Assembly (NCBI RefSeq): GCF_003352185.1
Contig: NZ_CP029608.1
Location: 3,968,001 to 4,032,000, forward strand
Direction: 5' to 3'
DNA from: Pseudomonas kribbensis
GTDB taxonomy: Bacteria > Pseudomonadota > Gammaproteobacteria > Pseudomonadales > Pseudomonadaceae
Length of the DNA stretch: 64,000 nt
Shown: in pieces, positions 38,954 to 47,939 of the stretch
How the letters are laid out: every line of letters begins with the position of its first letter
Numbering within the stretch: position 1 is the stretch's first letter
Notes under the pieces: generated by a model
The model's database searches: none
Told to the model about the DNA's origin: nothing
What the model saw: only the letters and a program-made list of their open reading frames with translations
Made by a program: the position numbers and the translations under genes

Positions 38954-39898
38954 ATGAATCTGAGCAAGGTCGACCTCAACCTTTTCATCGTCTTCGACGC
39001 GATCTACACCGAAGCCAACCTGACCCGCGCCGGGCAGATCGTCGGCATCACCCAGCCGGCGGTGTCCAACGCCTTGGCGCGGTTGCGCGAGACCTTCAAC
39101 GACCCGCTCTTCGTACGCACGGCCCAGGGCATGGTGCCAACACCCATGGCGCAGAACATCATCGGCCCGGTGCGCAACGCGCTGTCGCTGCTGCGGGTAT
39201 CGGTTCAGGAAAGCCGCATCTTCAACCCTTCGCAAGCGGTCAAGACCTACCGCATCAGCATGACCGACCTGACCGAAGCGGTGATTCTGCCGCCGCTGTT
39301 CCAGCGCCTGCGTCGTCTGGCGCCTACGGTGATCATCGAAAGCTTCCTGTCCAAACGCCGGGAAACCACCAAGGAACTGGCCGCCGGGCGCCTCGATTTC
39401 GCCGTGGATGCACCGCTCAACACCGACCCGCAGGTGCGCCACGTCAAGCTGATGGAAGACCGTTACGTCTGTGCGATGCGCAAGGGTCATCCGCTGGCGA
39501 CCAAGGAAAAATTCACCCTCGACGATTACCTGTCGCTGACCCACATTCATATTTCCAGCCGTCGCAGTGGCCTGGGCCATGTCGATCTGGCGCTGGGCAA
39601 AATGGGCATCCAGCGCAAGATTGCCCTGCGCTCGCAGCACTATCTGATGGCGTCCCAGGTGTTGCAGCAGACCGACATGGTGATGACCGTGCCGGAGCGT
39701 TTCGCCCGTCGTCATGACCTGCATGCGTTTAATCTGCCGGTCAACGATGTGCCGCCGGTGGAAACTCATTTGTACTGGCACGAAAGCACCGACCAGGACC
39801 CGGCCAACCGCTGGATGCGCGAGCAGATGATCGAGCTGTGCCAGCAAGTGACGGCGCACGAGAAGAAGCTCGACAAGCTGCAGGCGCCCGCCACTTGA
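38954..39898 (+). CDS. LysR-family transcriptional regulator
   Basis: 314 aa, N-terminal winged HTH (DLNLFIVFDAIYTEANLTRAGQIVGITQPAVSNALARLRETFNDPLFVRT) of the NodD/LeuO-like branch, followed by the periplasmic-binding-type effector domain. Divergent from the acyl-CoA dehydrogenase across a 177-bp AT-rich region. A fatty acyl or related inducer is plausible but not visible in sequence. The stop codon overlaps a LiuR-type box used by the next gene. Confidence 0.88.
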   Translation: MNLSKVDLNLFIVFDAIYTEANLTRAGQIVGITQPAVSNALARLRETFNDPLFVRTAQGMVPTPMAQNIIGPVRNALSLLRVSVQESRIFNPSQAVKTYRISMTDLTEAVILPPLFQRLRRLAPTVIIESFLSKRRETTKELAAGRLDFAVDAPLNTDPQVRHVKLMEDRYVCAMRKGHPLATKEKFTLDDYLSLTHIHISSRRSGLGHVDLALGKMGIQRKIALRSQHYLMASQVLQQTDMVMTVPERFARRHDLHAFNLPVNDVPPVETHLYWHESTDQDPANRWMREQMIELCQQVTAHEKKLDKLQAPAT

Positions 39899-39910
39899 CG
39901 TAAACGTCAA
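39895..39910. promoter_or_regulatory. LiuR-type box upstream of liuR
   Basis: Palindrome TTGACGTAAACGTCAA, overlapping the end of the lysR gene and 43 bp before liuR. It matches the boxes before liuA at 45029 and 45072, which suggests autoregulation. Confidence 0.75.
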
Positions 39911-39953
39911 CCTGCCATTAGCTTAGCGCCAAGACCTTATTTCGAGCGCTTTC

Positions 39954-40355
39954 ATGAGCAGCCAGACCTACAGCATTTCCGACCTCGCCCGCGAGCTGGA
40001 CATCACCACCCGGGCGATCCGTTTCTATGAAGAACAAGGCCTGCTCAGCCCCGAGCGCCGAGGCCAGGAACGCATCTATTCGCCACGCGACAAGGTCAGC
40101 CTGAAGCTGATCCTGCGGGGCAAGCGCATCGGTTTTTCCCTGGCCGAGTGCCGCGAGCTGATCGAGCTCTACGACCCTTCCAGCGGTAACACCAAACAAC
40201 TCAACAGCATGCTGGCGAAAATCAGCGAACGCCGGGAACAGCTCGAGCAGCAACTGCTGGACATCGAACAGATGAAGCTGGAACTCGACACCGCCGAAGA
40301 ACGCTGCGTGCAGGCGCTGGAGCAGACGCTCAAGAGTCAGCAAGTCGCGCAGTAG
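39954..40355 (+). CDS. liuR: MerR-family regulator of leucine/isovalerate catabolism
   Basis: 133 aa. N-terminal MerR HTH (YSISDLARELDITTRAIRFYEEQGLLSPERRGQERIYSPRD) and a C-terminal dimerisation coiled coil. It lacks the Cys clusters of metal-sensing MerR proteins. Strong family resemblance to LiuR, the regulator of liuABCDE in Pseudomonas, and the adjacent gene is liuE. The effector is probably a pathway CoA ester (inference). Confidence 0.88.
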   Translation: MSSQTYSISDLARELDITTRAIRFYEEQGLLSPERRGQERIYSPRDKVSLKLILRGKRIGFSLAECRELIELYDPSSGNTKQLNSMLAKISERREQLEQQLLDIEQMKLELDTAEERCVQALEQTLKSQQVAQ

Positions 40356-40384
40356 CCTCCCGACAATTACAACAGGTCAACACC

Positions 40385-41284
40385 ATGTCCCTCCCCTCCC
40401 AAGTACGCCTGATCGAAGTCGGCCCCCGTGACGGCCTGCAGAACGAAGCCCAGCCCATCAGCGTCGCCGACAAGGTGCAACTGGTCGACGCATTGAGCGC
40501 TGCCGGCCTCGGCTATATAGAAGTCGGCAGTTTCGTCTCGCCCAAGTGGGTGCCGCAGATGGCCGGTTCCGCCGACGTATTCGCGCAAATCCAACGCAAG
40601 CCCGGCGTGACCTATGGCGCACTGGCGCCGAACCTGCGCGGCTTTGAAGACGCGCTGGCGGCCGGGGTCAAGGAAGTCGCCGTGTTTGCGGCTGCATCGG
40701 AAGCGTTTTCGCAGCGCAACATCAATTGCTCGATCAGCGAAAGCCTGGCGCGGTTCGCGCCGATCATGGAGTCCGCGAAACAGCACGGCGTTACCGTGCG
40801 CGGTTACGTGTCCTGCGTGCTCGGCTGCCCTTATGAAGGCGAGGTCGCCCCGGAACAAGTGGCCATGGTGTCCCGCGAGTTGTACGCGATGGGCTGCTAC
40901 GAAGTGTCGTTGGGCGACACCATCGGTACCGGCACCGCGGGCGCCACCCGCAGTCTGTTCGAAGTGGTCTCGAAACAGGTGCCGAGAGAAAAACTCGCCG
41001 GCCACTTCCACGACACCTACGGCCAGGCCATGGCCAACATCTACGCCAGTCTGCTGGAAGGCATCGCGGTGTTCGACAGCTCGATCGCCGGCCTCGGCGG
41101 CTGCCCGTATGCCAAAGGCGCCAGCGGTAACGTCGCCACCGAAGACGTGGTGTACCTGCTCAACGGCCTGGGCATCGAGACCGGTATCGACCTCGACGCC
41201 TTGATTGCCGCCGGCCAGCAGATCAGTGCCGTGCTGGGTCGCCCGACCGGTTCGCGCGTGGCCAAGGCTCGTAGCGCACAGTGA
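40385..41284 (+). CDS. liuE: hydroxymethylglutaryl-CoA lyase
   Basis: 299-aa TIM-barrel lyase (also called MvaB) cleaving HMG-CoA to acetoacetate and acetyl-CoA, the last step of leucine degradation. Motifs: LIEVGPRDGLQNE near the N-terminus (metal and catalytic Arg), SCVLGCPYEGEV, HFHDTYGQA, and the signature Cys in GLGGCPYAKGASGNVATEDV. It follows liuR by 29 nt and is separated from the other liu genes by 3.8 kb. Confidence 0.95.
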   Translation: MSLPSQVRLIEVGPRDGLQNEAQPISVADKVQLVDALSAAGLGYIEVGSFVSPKWVPQMAGSADVFAQIQRKPGVTYGALAPNLRGFEDALAAGVKEVAVFAAASEAFSQRNINCSISESLARFAPIMESAKQHGVTVRGYVSCVLGCPYEGEVAPEQVAMVSRELYAMGCYEVSLGDTIGTGTAGATRSLFEVVSKQVPREKLAGHFHDTYGQAMANIYASLLEGIAVFDSSIAGLGGCPYAKGASGNVATEDVVYLLNGLGIETGIDLDALIAAGQQISAVLGRPTGSRVAKARSAQ

Positions 41285-41292
41285 GGGCGAAG

Positions 41293-41335
41293 GTGTTACC
41301 GCTGTGTCCGAAACGTGGGCATAGGCGAGTAACAC
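41293..41335. promoter_or_regulatory. CbrB-type upstream activating site
   Basis: GTGTTAC (41293-41299) and GTAACAC (41329-41335) form a perfect 7-bp inverted repeat. TGTTAC/GTAACA is the pattern recognised by CbrB, which activates Crc-type sRNA promoters with sigma-54. It lies about 100-135 bp upstream of the -12 element. Confidence 0.7.
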
Positions 41336-41416
41336 GGAAACAAATTGTCTGGTTTTGCCTGAAGGAAAAATCCTTCAAAAATCTCAAGCCTTTGATTTGC
41401 AAGGGTTTTTAAAAGT

Positions 41417-41432
41417 TGGCACGGCTTCTGCT
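41417..41432 (+). promoter_or_regulatory. sigma-54 promoter of the Crc-type sRNA
   Basis: TGGCACGGCTTCTGCT: GG and GC at the required spacing (consensus TGGCACG-N4-TTGCW, one mismatch). Transcription would begin near 41442. Confidence 0.85.
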
Positions 41433-41441
41433 ATCTCTATG

Positions 41442-41816
41442 GCATAACAAGAATAAAAAGCAGCAAACCAATAAAAATAAGACGTACCGACTCTGACATA
41501 ACAAAAACAACACGGCAGAGACGCAGCTAACAGATTTTTTTGGAGAAGGTGTGCTTTTCAGGGTATTCCTCGGAATGACCCGCAACCGGGCAGAGAACAA
41601 TAAAACTACCTTCAGGTAGCTCCCGAATCGGTTGGATCGCCTAGCGAGAAAGCAGATCAGCGCTCAAAAAAATACGTTTGCTCTTGACCCCGGATGGGGG
41701 TCGCCAAACACAGCGGTAAAGGGCCACGGTTGCCAAAAACAACAACAGACCGACCCTCAATAATAAAAAAGAGCACGCGACGACAAAATTAAAGGGGAGC
41801 TTCGGCTCCCCTTTGT
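41442..41816 (+). ncRNA. crcY: CrcY/CrcX/CrcZ-type Hfq/Crc-titrating sRNA
   Basis: About 375-nt RNA without coding potential, driven by a CbrB/sigma-54-type promoter and ended by a strong UUCG hairpin. It carries at least six A-rich AAnAAnAA motifs, starting near 41446, 41470, 41500, 41596, 41738 and 41759. These are the hallmark of sRNAs that sequester Hfq (with Crc) and so relieve catabolite repression. The length is close to CrcY. The place just after the HMG-CoA lyase gene agrees, as far as I recall, with crcY of P. putida, so CrcY is preferred over CrcZ, which lies by cbrB. The 5' end is predicted only. Confidence 0.85.
41791..41814 (+). terminator. terminator of the Crc-type sRNA
   Basis: AAAGGGGAGC (41791-41800), TTCG loop, GCTCCCCTTT (41805-41814): a 10-bp stem ending in a short T-run. 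Confidence 0.9.
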
Positions 41817-42130
41817 GCTGTCTGGCGTTCTGAAATTGTCTGCGACGGATCTCCTCGCCCATCTCGATCTTCCTGCAAGCGCTCACTCGGCAAGATCTCA
41901 GTGAGGCAATTGATCTTGTGCCTCAACATCCAGCTTCCCCACATACAAGTAACCCCAACAAAAACACATAGGGTTCACGGCTATCGCTGTGTGTAAACGC
42001 GACGGCGCACGGGCGTTTAAAGTACACGAACCGTTACGCCATAAGGGCTACAACACCTTGCGTCGTTGCCTACGCGTACGCCAGAATCCGCCGGCTTACG
42101 CGGCTATGGGGTGGGCTATATCGTTTCCCT
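41817..42130. other. intergenic stretch with no recognised gene
   Basis: About 300 bp between the sRNA terminator and the DUF6124 leader. Short open frames on the minus strand have no ribosome site or recognisable sequence. It should contain the promoter of the DUF6124 transcript, but no convincing -35/-10 pair was identified. Confidence 0.4.
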
Positions 42131-42357
42131 GTCACTGAAAAACAGTGATCGGGTTTGGTAGCCCGTCTGTAATAGCTGTATGGCAACACCGTATGCAGTC
42201 CCTTTTTGGGGCTCTGTTTTATGGTGGTCATGCGTGGGGCTCATTCGTGAGCGCCGGGTTCCTATTGCAGCCGGTCTACCAACCCGCGTATGGCCGCCAC
42301 CCATCGTTTGGTAGCGTGGGTGATGGCTCCTTAAGGTCTGCGATAGGAGTTACACGT
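42131..42357 (+). ncRNA. highly structured 5' leader of the DUF6124 gene (candidate cis-regulatory RNA)
   Basis: Hairpins readable from sequence: TCACTG/CAGTGA (42132-42148), CGGG/CCCG displaying loop TTTGGTAG (42150-42165), and GCTCA-TTCG-TGAGC with a UUCG loop (42239-42252). A long closing helix pairs CATGCGTGGG (42229-42238) with CCCGCGTATG (42283-42292), with two G-U pairs, continued by GGTGG/CCACC. A second TTTGGTAG (42307-42314) sits in the loop of GCCGCCACCC/GGGTGATGGC (42293-42327). A single CTACCAA (42276-42282) can pair with either TTTGGTAG copy, so alternative folds are possible. The AGGAG ribosome site (42345-42349) follows. No known riboswitch class was recognised. Confidence 0.65.
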
Positions 42358-42723
42358 ATGTTCAAAGCCACACCAAACCCGCCAGAAACCGATTCAATCC
42401 CCTACGACGCCGCCCTCGAAGCCGAAAACATAAAAACGGCCACCGAGCGGGCGATCAATCATTACCTCGATCCTGGGGCGCAGAAGACGTCCAAGCCATC
42501 GCGCAAGCCGGGCAGGATCTATCTGGTCAATCCAACGGTGGATGACGAAACGCTACTGGTCGAAGCGTGCGAAACGCTATCGTCGGCCAGTGACATGGCC
42601 CGGGATCTCGGTAACACCGTCGATCCGTCACAGCGCAAGGCGATGCAGATACTGCAGCAGGTCATCATGCTGAGTGAGCTGCTGGTCAATCGTGTGCTGG
42701 ATAACCATCACGTCTCGCGGTAG
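42358..42723 (+). CDS. DUF6124 family protein
   Basis: 121 aa from ATG 42358 with AGGAG 8 nt upstream. Pseudomonas-restricted family of unknown function: N-terminal MFKATPNPPETD, a RAINHYLDP helix, then VDDETLLVEACETLSSASDMARDLG and a C-terminal helix QQVIMLSELLVNRVLD. Probably a small soluble helical protein. The next gene is a diverged paralogue, with a hairpin between them. The unusual RNA leader suggests post-transcriptional control. Confidence 0.8.
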   Translation: MFKATPNPPETDSIPYDAALEAENIKTATERAINHYLDPGAQKTSKPSRKPGRIYLVNPTVDDETLLVEACETLSSASDMARDLGNTVDPSQRKAMQILQQVIMLSELLVNRVLDNHHVSR

Positions 42724-42734
42724 TTGCCGCCTCG

Positions 42735-42755
42735 GTGAGGGGCTTGTCCCCTCAC
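42735..42755 (+). terminator. hairpin between the two DUF6124 genes
   Basis: GTGAGGGG (42735-42742), loop CTTGT, CCCCTCAC (42748-42755), 11 bp after the first stop codon. No T-run; likely an attenuator or RNA stabiliser. Confidence 0.6.
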
Positions 42756-42811
42756 TGCCAGGCAGCCGTCTACACAAATCCTCAAGCGACTCTTGTCCGG
42801 AGTTCCAGCTG

Positions 42812-43171
42812 ATGTCCACGACCGTCATTCCACCGTTAGAAGATCCGGTGTCCCCGTACGAATTTCCCGATTCAAGAAAACTCCACGACGCCGCCGAACG
42901 CGCCCTCGACTATTACTTGACCCCCGCAGCCAAGATCATGGCCACGCCCTACACCCCAAACGACATGTTCAGGGTCAACCCGCAAACCGACACGGAATCC
43001 TTGCTGGCCAACGCCTGCGAATCCCTGGCATCAGCCACGGTCATGCTCGGTGACTTTGCCGGCCTGCTGGAAGGGCCGAACCGCAAGACCCTGTTGGGCA
43101 TTGCGCAAGTGGTGATGTTGGGGGAATTGGCAGTGAATCAGGCGTTGGAAAATGTAGAAGTAAAACAATAA
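42812..43171 (+). CDS. DUF6124 family protein (second copy)
   Basis: 119 aa, starting MSTTVIPPLEDP at ATG 42812, though the ribosome site is weak. It shares with its upstream neighbour the pattern AAERALDYYL, FRVNPQTDTESLLANACESLASATVM and QVVMLGELAVNQALE. Tandem duplication is evident. Function unknown. Confidence 0.8.
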   Translation: MSTTVIPPLEDPVSPYEFPDSRKLHDAAERALDYYLTPAAKIMATPYTPNDMFRVNPQTDTESLLANACESLASATVMLGDFAGLLEGPNRKTLLGIAQVVMLGELAVNQALENVEVKQ

Positions 43172-43179
43172 GCGCTGCT

Positions 43180-43211
43180 TTCGAAGCCAGGGCCCGCGCC
43201 TTGGCTTCGAA
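43180..43211. terminator. hairpin between DUF6124 and the AMP-ligase gene
   Basis: TTCGAAGCCA (43180-43189) and TGGCTTCGAA (43202-43211) make a 10-bp stem between convergent genes, probably a bidirectional stop. Confidence 0.7.
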
Positions 43212-43243
43212 GGTTCTGATCGATATAGAAAGTTGAAACTGTG

Positions 43244-44941
43244 TCAGCCCTCGTTGCTACGCAACTCCTCAATACTGATCTCACGCATCCGGAATTTCTG
43301 GATCTTGCCCGTTACCGTCATCGGAAACTCCTCGACGAACTTGAAATGACGCGGCGTCTTGAAGTGGGCGATACGCTCCTTGCACCACGCTTGCAGCTCT
43401 TGTTCGGTGGCGCTGTGGCCGGGATGGAATTTGATCCAGGCGACGATTTCCTCGCCGTAACGCGAGCAGGGAATGCCGATCACCTGCACGTCCGCCACCG
43501 CCGGGTGGGTGAAGAAGAACTCTTCCAGTTCGCGCGGGTAAATGTTTTCGCCGCCACGGATGATCATGTCCTTGTTACGGCCGGCGATACAGACGTAACC
43601 CTCGTCATTCATGCTCGCCAGGTCGCCGGTGTGCATCCAGCCTGCCGCGTCGATGGCTTCGGCGGTGGCCTGCGGGTTGTTCCAGTAGCCGAGCATCACG
43701 CTGTAGCCACGGGTGCACAGCTCGCCGATGGTGCCGCGTGGCACTGGATTGCCGGCCTCGTCGATGATTTTGCTTTCGAGTTGCGGCTGGGTGCGGCCGA
43801 CGGTGGTGACGCGCAGTTCCAGTTCGTCGGATGGGCCGGTCTGCAGCGAGACCGGGCTGGTTTCGGTCATGCCGTAGGCGATCTGCACTTCGCTCATGTG
43901 CATTTCGCTGATGACCCGGCGCATCACCTCGATCGGGCAAGTGGCGCCGGCCATGATTCCGGTGCGCAGGGTCGACAGGTCGAACTCGGCGCGTTGTGGC
44001 TGATCGAGCATGGCGATGAACATGGTTGGTACGCCGTACAACGCGGTGGCCTTTTCTTCGGCGACGGTGCTCAGGGTCAGCAGCGGATCGAAGGCATCGT
44101 TGGGATAAATCATCGTGCTGCCGTGGGTGACGCAGCCCAGGTTGCCCATGACCATGCCGAAGCAGTGATACAGCGGCACCGGGATCACCAGGCGATCGGC
44201 GGCGGTCAGGCCGAGGCTTTCGCCGACCATGTAACCGTTGTTGAGGATGTTGTAATGACTGAGGGTCGCGCCCTTGGGGAAACCGGTGGTGCCGGAGGTG
44301 TACTGGATGTTGACGGGCTGATCGAAGTGCAGGCTGTCGCTGCGTTCACGCAATTGTTCTGGAGAGACACTGGCGGCCAGATCTGCCAGTTGCGACCACG
44401 GGAGAAAACCCGAAGGCGGCTGCGGATCGAGGCTGATCAGACCGCGCAGTTCCGGCAAGCGCTCGCTGCGCAGTTCGCCGATGGATTGCTCGGCCAGTTC
44501 CGGCAGCAAGCCTTGCAGCATGCCGTGGTAGTTCGAAGATTTAAAGGCACCGGCGCAGACCAGCCATTGGCAGCCAGATTGCTTGAGCACGTATTCGAGT
44601 TCGGAGCTGCGATAGGCCGGGTTGATGTTGACCAGAATCACGCCGAGCTTCGCGGTGGCGAACTGAGTGATGCACCACTGCGCACAGTTCGGCGCCCAGA
44701 TGCCGAGCCGGTCGCCGGCCTGCAAACCCAACGCCAGCAGGGCTCTGGCATGCACGTCCACCGCGTCGGCCAGTTGCCGCCAGGTGTAACGCAGCTGCTG
44801 ATGGCGCACCACCAGCGCCTCCCCGTCCGGGTACTGCGCGACGGTCTCGTCGAACTTCTGCCCGATGGTCATCGCCAACAAGGCTTTGTCCTGGGAACCA
44901 CGGGTGTAGCTGCGCTGCGGGTTTGTACTGGGTTGATCCAT
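43244..44941 (-). CDS. AMP-binding acyl-CoA synthetase (liu-associated)
   Basis: 565 aa from ATG 44939-44941. ANL-superfamily ligase: P-loop [16 protein letters not shown], adenine-binding [10 protein letters not shown], hinge region [25 protein letters not shown], and C-terminal catalytic Lys in [12 protein letters not shown]. Divergent from liuA with LiuR-type boxes in the shared 201-bp region. It probably activates isovalerate or another short or branched acid to its CoA ester to feed the pathway (inference from context). Confidence 0.85.
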   Translation of the reverse strand: MDQPSTNPQRSYTRGSQDKALLAMTIGQKFDETVAQYPDGEALVVRHQQLRYTWRQLADAVDVHARALLALGLQAGDRLGIWAPNCAQWCITQFATAKLGVILVNINPAYRSSELEYVLKQSGCQWLVCAGAFKSSNYHGMLQGLLPELAEQSIGELRSERLPELRGLISLDPQPPSGFLPWSQLADLAASVSPEQLRERSDSLHFDQPVNIQYTSGTTGFPKGATLSHYNILNNGYMVGESLGLTAADRLVIPVPLYHCFGMVMGNLGCVTHGSTMIYPNDAFDPLLTLSTVAEEKATALYGVPTMFIAMLDQPQRAEFDLSTLRTGIMAGATCPIEVMRRVISEMHMSEVQIAYGMTETSPVSLQTGPSDELELRVTTVGRTQPQLESKIIDEAGNPVPRGTIGELCTRGYSVMLGYWNNPQATAEAIDAAGWMHTGDLASMNDEGYVCIAGRNKDMIIRGGENIYPRELEEFFFTHPAVADVQVIGIPCSRYGEEIVAWIKFHPGHSATEQELQAWCKERIAHFKTPRHFKFVEEFPMTVTGKIQKFRMREISIEELRSNEG

Positions 44942-45028
44942 GACGACCCCTATTGTCTTTATTAGTGGGTGTTGGACGGGAGCCATATGAGCTCCGACCA
45001 TTCAGAACTGGCCCTACTCTCGCTCAAG

Positions 45029-45044
45029 TTGACGTTAACGTAAA
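45029..45044. promoter_or_regulatory. LiuR-type box 1 upstream of liuA
   Basis: TTGACGTTAACGTAAA, a near palindrome. It sits just upstream of the -35 candidate TTGACA (45051-45056) of liuA. Confidence 0.75.
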
Positions 45045-45071
45045 GGGTGATTGACAGCCTTTCGTCACAGG

Positions 45072-45087
45072 CTTACGTTAACGTAAA
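45072..45087. promoter_or_regulatory. LiuR-type box 2 upstream of liuA
   Basis: CTTACGTTAACGTAAA contains the perfect palindrome TTACGTTAACGTAA (45073-45086), 43 bp centre to centre from box 1. It covers the probable -10 (TTACGT, 16 nt after TTGACA). Confidence 0.78.
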
Positions 45088-45142
45088 GGTGAGAGCCAAA
45101 CCGCCGCCCTCCCCGCCCTACAAAAAAGCCAAAAGGTGACCC

Positions 45143-46306
45143 ATGAGCTACCCATCCCTGAACTTTGCCCTCGGCGAAACCATCGACATGTTGCGCGATC
45201 AGGTTCAGTCCTTTGTCGCCAAAGAGATCGCCCCGCGTGCCGCGCAGATCGACAGCGACAACCTGTTCCCGGCCGATCTGTGGCGCAAGTTCGGTGACAT
45301 GGGCCTGCTCGGCATTACCGTGCCGGAAGAGTACGGCGGTGCTGGCCTGGGGTACCTGGCGCACGTGGTGGCGATGGAAGAAATCAGCCGTGGCTCCGCT
45401 TCTGTGGCTTTGTCCTACGGCGCCCACTCCAATCTCTGCGTGAACCAGATCAACCGCAACGGCAACCACGAACAGAAAGCCAAATACCTGCCGAAGCTGA
45501 TCAGCGGCGAACACGTCGGCGCTCTGGCCATGAGCGAGCCGAACGCCGGTTCCGACGTGGTCTCGATGAAACTGCGCGCCGATAAACGCGGCGACCGTTT
45601 CGTGCTCAACGGCAGCAAGACCTGGATCACCAACGGCCCCGACGCCAACACCTACGTGATCTACGCCAAGACCGACCTGGAAAAAGGCCCCCACGGCATC
45701 ACCGCGTTCATCGTCGAACGCGACTGGAAAGGCTTCAGCCGCAGCAACAAGTTCGACAAGCTCGGCATGCGCGGTTCCAACACTTGCGAGCTGTTCTTCG
45801 ATGACGTCGAAGTGCCGGAAGAGAACATCCTCGGCGTGCTCAACGGCGGCGTGAAAGTGCTGATGAGCGGCCTCGATTACGAACGCGTCGTGCTGTCCGG
45901 TGGCCCGACCGGGATCATGCAGTCGTGCATGGACCTGATCGTGCCGTACATCCACGACCGCAAACAGTTCGGCCAGAGCATCGGCGAATTCCAGCTGATC
46001 CAGGGCAAGGTCGCCGACATGTACACCCAGCTCAACGCCAGCCGCGCCTACCTGTACGCCGTGGCCCAAGCCTGCGAGCGCAACGAAACCACGCGCAAGG
46101 ACGCTGCCGGCGTAATCCTCTACACCGCCGAACGCGCCACGCAAATGGCCCTCGACGCAATCCAGATTCTCGGCGGCAACGGTTACATCAACGAATTCCC
46201 GGCCGGCCGTCTGCTGCGTGACGCCAAACTGTACGAAATCGGTGCCGGCACCAGTGAGATCCGTCGCATGCTGATCGGTCGCGAACTGTTCAACGAAACC
46301 CGCTAA
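45143..46306 (+). CDS. liuA: isovaleryl-CoA dehydrogenase
   Basis: 387-aa FAD enzyme oxidising isovaleryl-CoA to 3-methylcrotonyl-CoA. Acyl-CoA dehydrogenase signatures [16 protein letters not shown] and [43 protein letters not shown], and the isovaleryl-type [16 protein letters not shown], whose Glu corresponds to the unusual catalytic base of this subfamily. First gene of liuABCD, 12 nt before liuB. Confidence 0.96.
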   Translation: MSYPSLNFALGETIDMLRDQVQSFVAKEIAPRAAQIDSDNLFPADLWRKFGDMGLLGITVPEEYGGAGLGYLAHVVAMEEISRGSASVALSYGAHSNLCVNQINRNGNHEQKAKYLPKLISGEHVGALAMSEPNAGSDVVSMKLRADKRGDRFVLNGSKTWITNGPDANTYVIYAKTDLEKGPHGITAFIVERDWKGFSRSNKFDKLGMRGSNTCELFFDDVEVPEENILGVLNGGVKVLMSGLDYERVVLSGGPTGIMQSCMDLIVPYIHDRKQFGQSIGEFQLIQGKVADMYTQLNASRAYLYAVAQACERNETTRKDAAGVILYTAERATQMALDAIQILGGNGYINEFPAGRLLRDAKLYEIGAGTSEIRRMLIGRELFNETR

Positions 46307-46318
46307 ACGGAGCTGTCC

Positions 46319-47926
46319 ATGGCTATCCTGCATACCCAGCTCAACCCTCGTTCAGCGGAGTTCGCCGCCAACAGCGCGGCGATGCTTCAACAGGTCGATG
46401 CCCTGCATACCCTGCTCGCCCAAGTGGCTCAGGGCGGTGGCGCGAAAGCTCAGGAACGTCACACCTCGCGCGGCAAACTGCTGCCCCGTGAGCGAATCAA
46501 CCGCTTGCTCGATCCGGGCTCGCCGTTTCTGGAAATCAGCCAGTTGGCCGCCCACGCCGTTTATGGCGAAGACGTGCCGGCCGCTGGCGTGATTGCCGGG
46601 ATCGGCCGCGTGGAAGGCGTCGAATGTATGATCGTCGCCAACGATGCGACGGTGAAAGGTGGCTCGTACTACCCGCTGACTGTGAAGAAACACCTGCGCG
46701 CCCAGACCATCGCCCAGCAGAACCGTCTGCCATGCATTTATCTGGTGGATTCCGGCGGCGCCAACCTGCCGCGTCAGGACGAAGTGTTCCCGGATCGCGA
46801 GCATTTCGGGCGAATCTTCTTCAACCAGGCCAACATGAGCGCCATGGGCATTCCGCAGATTGCCGTGGTCATGGGCTCGTGCACCGCGGGCGGGGCTTAT
46901 GTGCCGGCGATGGCTGACGAAGCAATCATGGTGCGCAATCAGGCGACGATTTTCCTTGCTGGCCCGCCGCTGGTGAAAGCCGCGACCGGTGAAGTGGTCA
47001 GCGCCGAGGATCTCGGCGGGGCCGACGTACATTGCAAGATCTCCGGGGTCGCCGACCATTACGCCGAAAGCGACGAGCACGCCCTCGCCCTCGCCCGCCG
47101 CAGCGTCGCCAACCTCAACTGGCGCAAGCTCGGCGAAGTGCAGCAGCGCACGCCGATTGCTCCGCTGTACGCCAGCGATGAGTTGTACGGCGTGGTGTCG
47201 GCGGACGCCAAGCAGCCGTTCGATGTACGCGAAGTGATTGCGCGGCTGGTCGACGGTTCGGTGTTCGATGAATTCAAAGCCTTGTTCGGCACGACGTTGG
47301 TCTGCGGTTTCGCCCACCTGCACGGCTACCCGATCGCGATCCTCGCCAACAACGGCATCCTGTTCGCCGAAGCCGCGCAAAAAGGCGCGCACTTCATCGA
47401 GCTGGCCTGCCAGCGCGGCATCCCGTTGCTGTTCCTGCAGAACATCACCGGCTTCATGGTCGGCCAGAAATACGAGGCCGGCGGCATCGCCAAACACGGT
47501 GCGAAACTAGTAACCGCCGTGGCGTGCGCCAAGGTGCCGAAATTCACCGTGATCATCGGTGGCAGCTTCGGTGCCGGCAACTATGGCATGTGCGGGCGGG
47601 CCTACGATCCGCGGTTCCTGTGGATGTGGCCAAACGCGCGGATCGGCGTGATGGGCGCCGAGCAGGCGGCCGGCGTGCTGGTTCAGGTCAAGCGTGAGCA
47701 GGCCGAACGCAGCGGTCAGGCGTTCAGTGCCGAGCAGGAAAGCGAGATCAAGCAACCGATTCTCGACCAGTACGAAGAACAGGGTCATCCCTACTACTCC
47801 AGCGCACGACTCTGGGACGACGGCGTCATCGACCCGGCGCAAACCCGCGAAGTACTGGCCCTGGCCTTGTCCGCGTCGTTGAACGCGCCTATCGAACCGA
47901 GCCGCTTCGGCGTGTTCCGGATGTGA
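46319..47926 (+). CDS. liuB: methylcrotonyl-CoA carboxylase beta subunit
   Basis: 535-aa carboxyltransferase subunit that transfers CO2 from biotin to 3-methylcrotonyl-CoA. Crotonase-like halves with [47 protein letters not shown] and [34 protein letters not shown]. Partner of liuD. Normal length. Confidence 0.96.
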   Translation: MAILHTQLNPRSAEFAANSAAMLQQVDALHTLLAQVAQGGGAKAQERHTSRGKLLPRERINRLLDPGSPFLEISQLAAHAVYGEDVPAAGVIAGIGRVEGVECMIVANDATVKGGSYYPLTVKKHLRAQTIAQQNRLPCIYLVDSGGANLPRQDEVFPDREHFGRIFFNQANMSAMGIPQIAVVMGSCTAGGAYVPAMADEAIMVRNQATIFLAGPPLVKAATGEVVSAEDLGGADVHCKISGVADHYAESDEHALALARRSVANLNWRKLGEVQQRTPIAPLYASDELYGVVSADAKQPFDVREVIARLVDGSVFDEFKALFGTTLVCGFAHLHGYPIAILANNGILFAEAAQKGAHFIELACQRGIPLLFLQNITGFMVGQKYEAGGIAKHGAKLVTAVACAKVPKFTVIIGGSFGAGNYGMCGRAYDPRFLWMWPNARIGVMGAEQAAGVLVQVKREQAERSGQAFSAEQESEIKQPILDQYEEQGHPYYSSARLWDDGVIDPAQTREVLALALSASLNAPIEPSRFGVFRM

Positions 47927-47939
47927 TCGGGAGAACCTC

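Noticed and set aside
41409..41886. Small minus-strand frames (63 and 81 aa) over the sRNA region
   Set aside because: They overlap a convincing sigma-54 promoter, A-rich motifs and terminator of a Crc-type RNA and have Phe/Leu-rich low-complexity composition caused by the A-rich motifs.
42116..42304. 62-aa minus-strand frame over the DUF6124 leader
   Set aside because: It is the reverse of a strongly structured RNA leader; the apparent coding potential follows from the repeated pairing segments.
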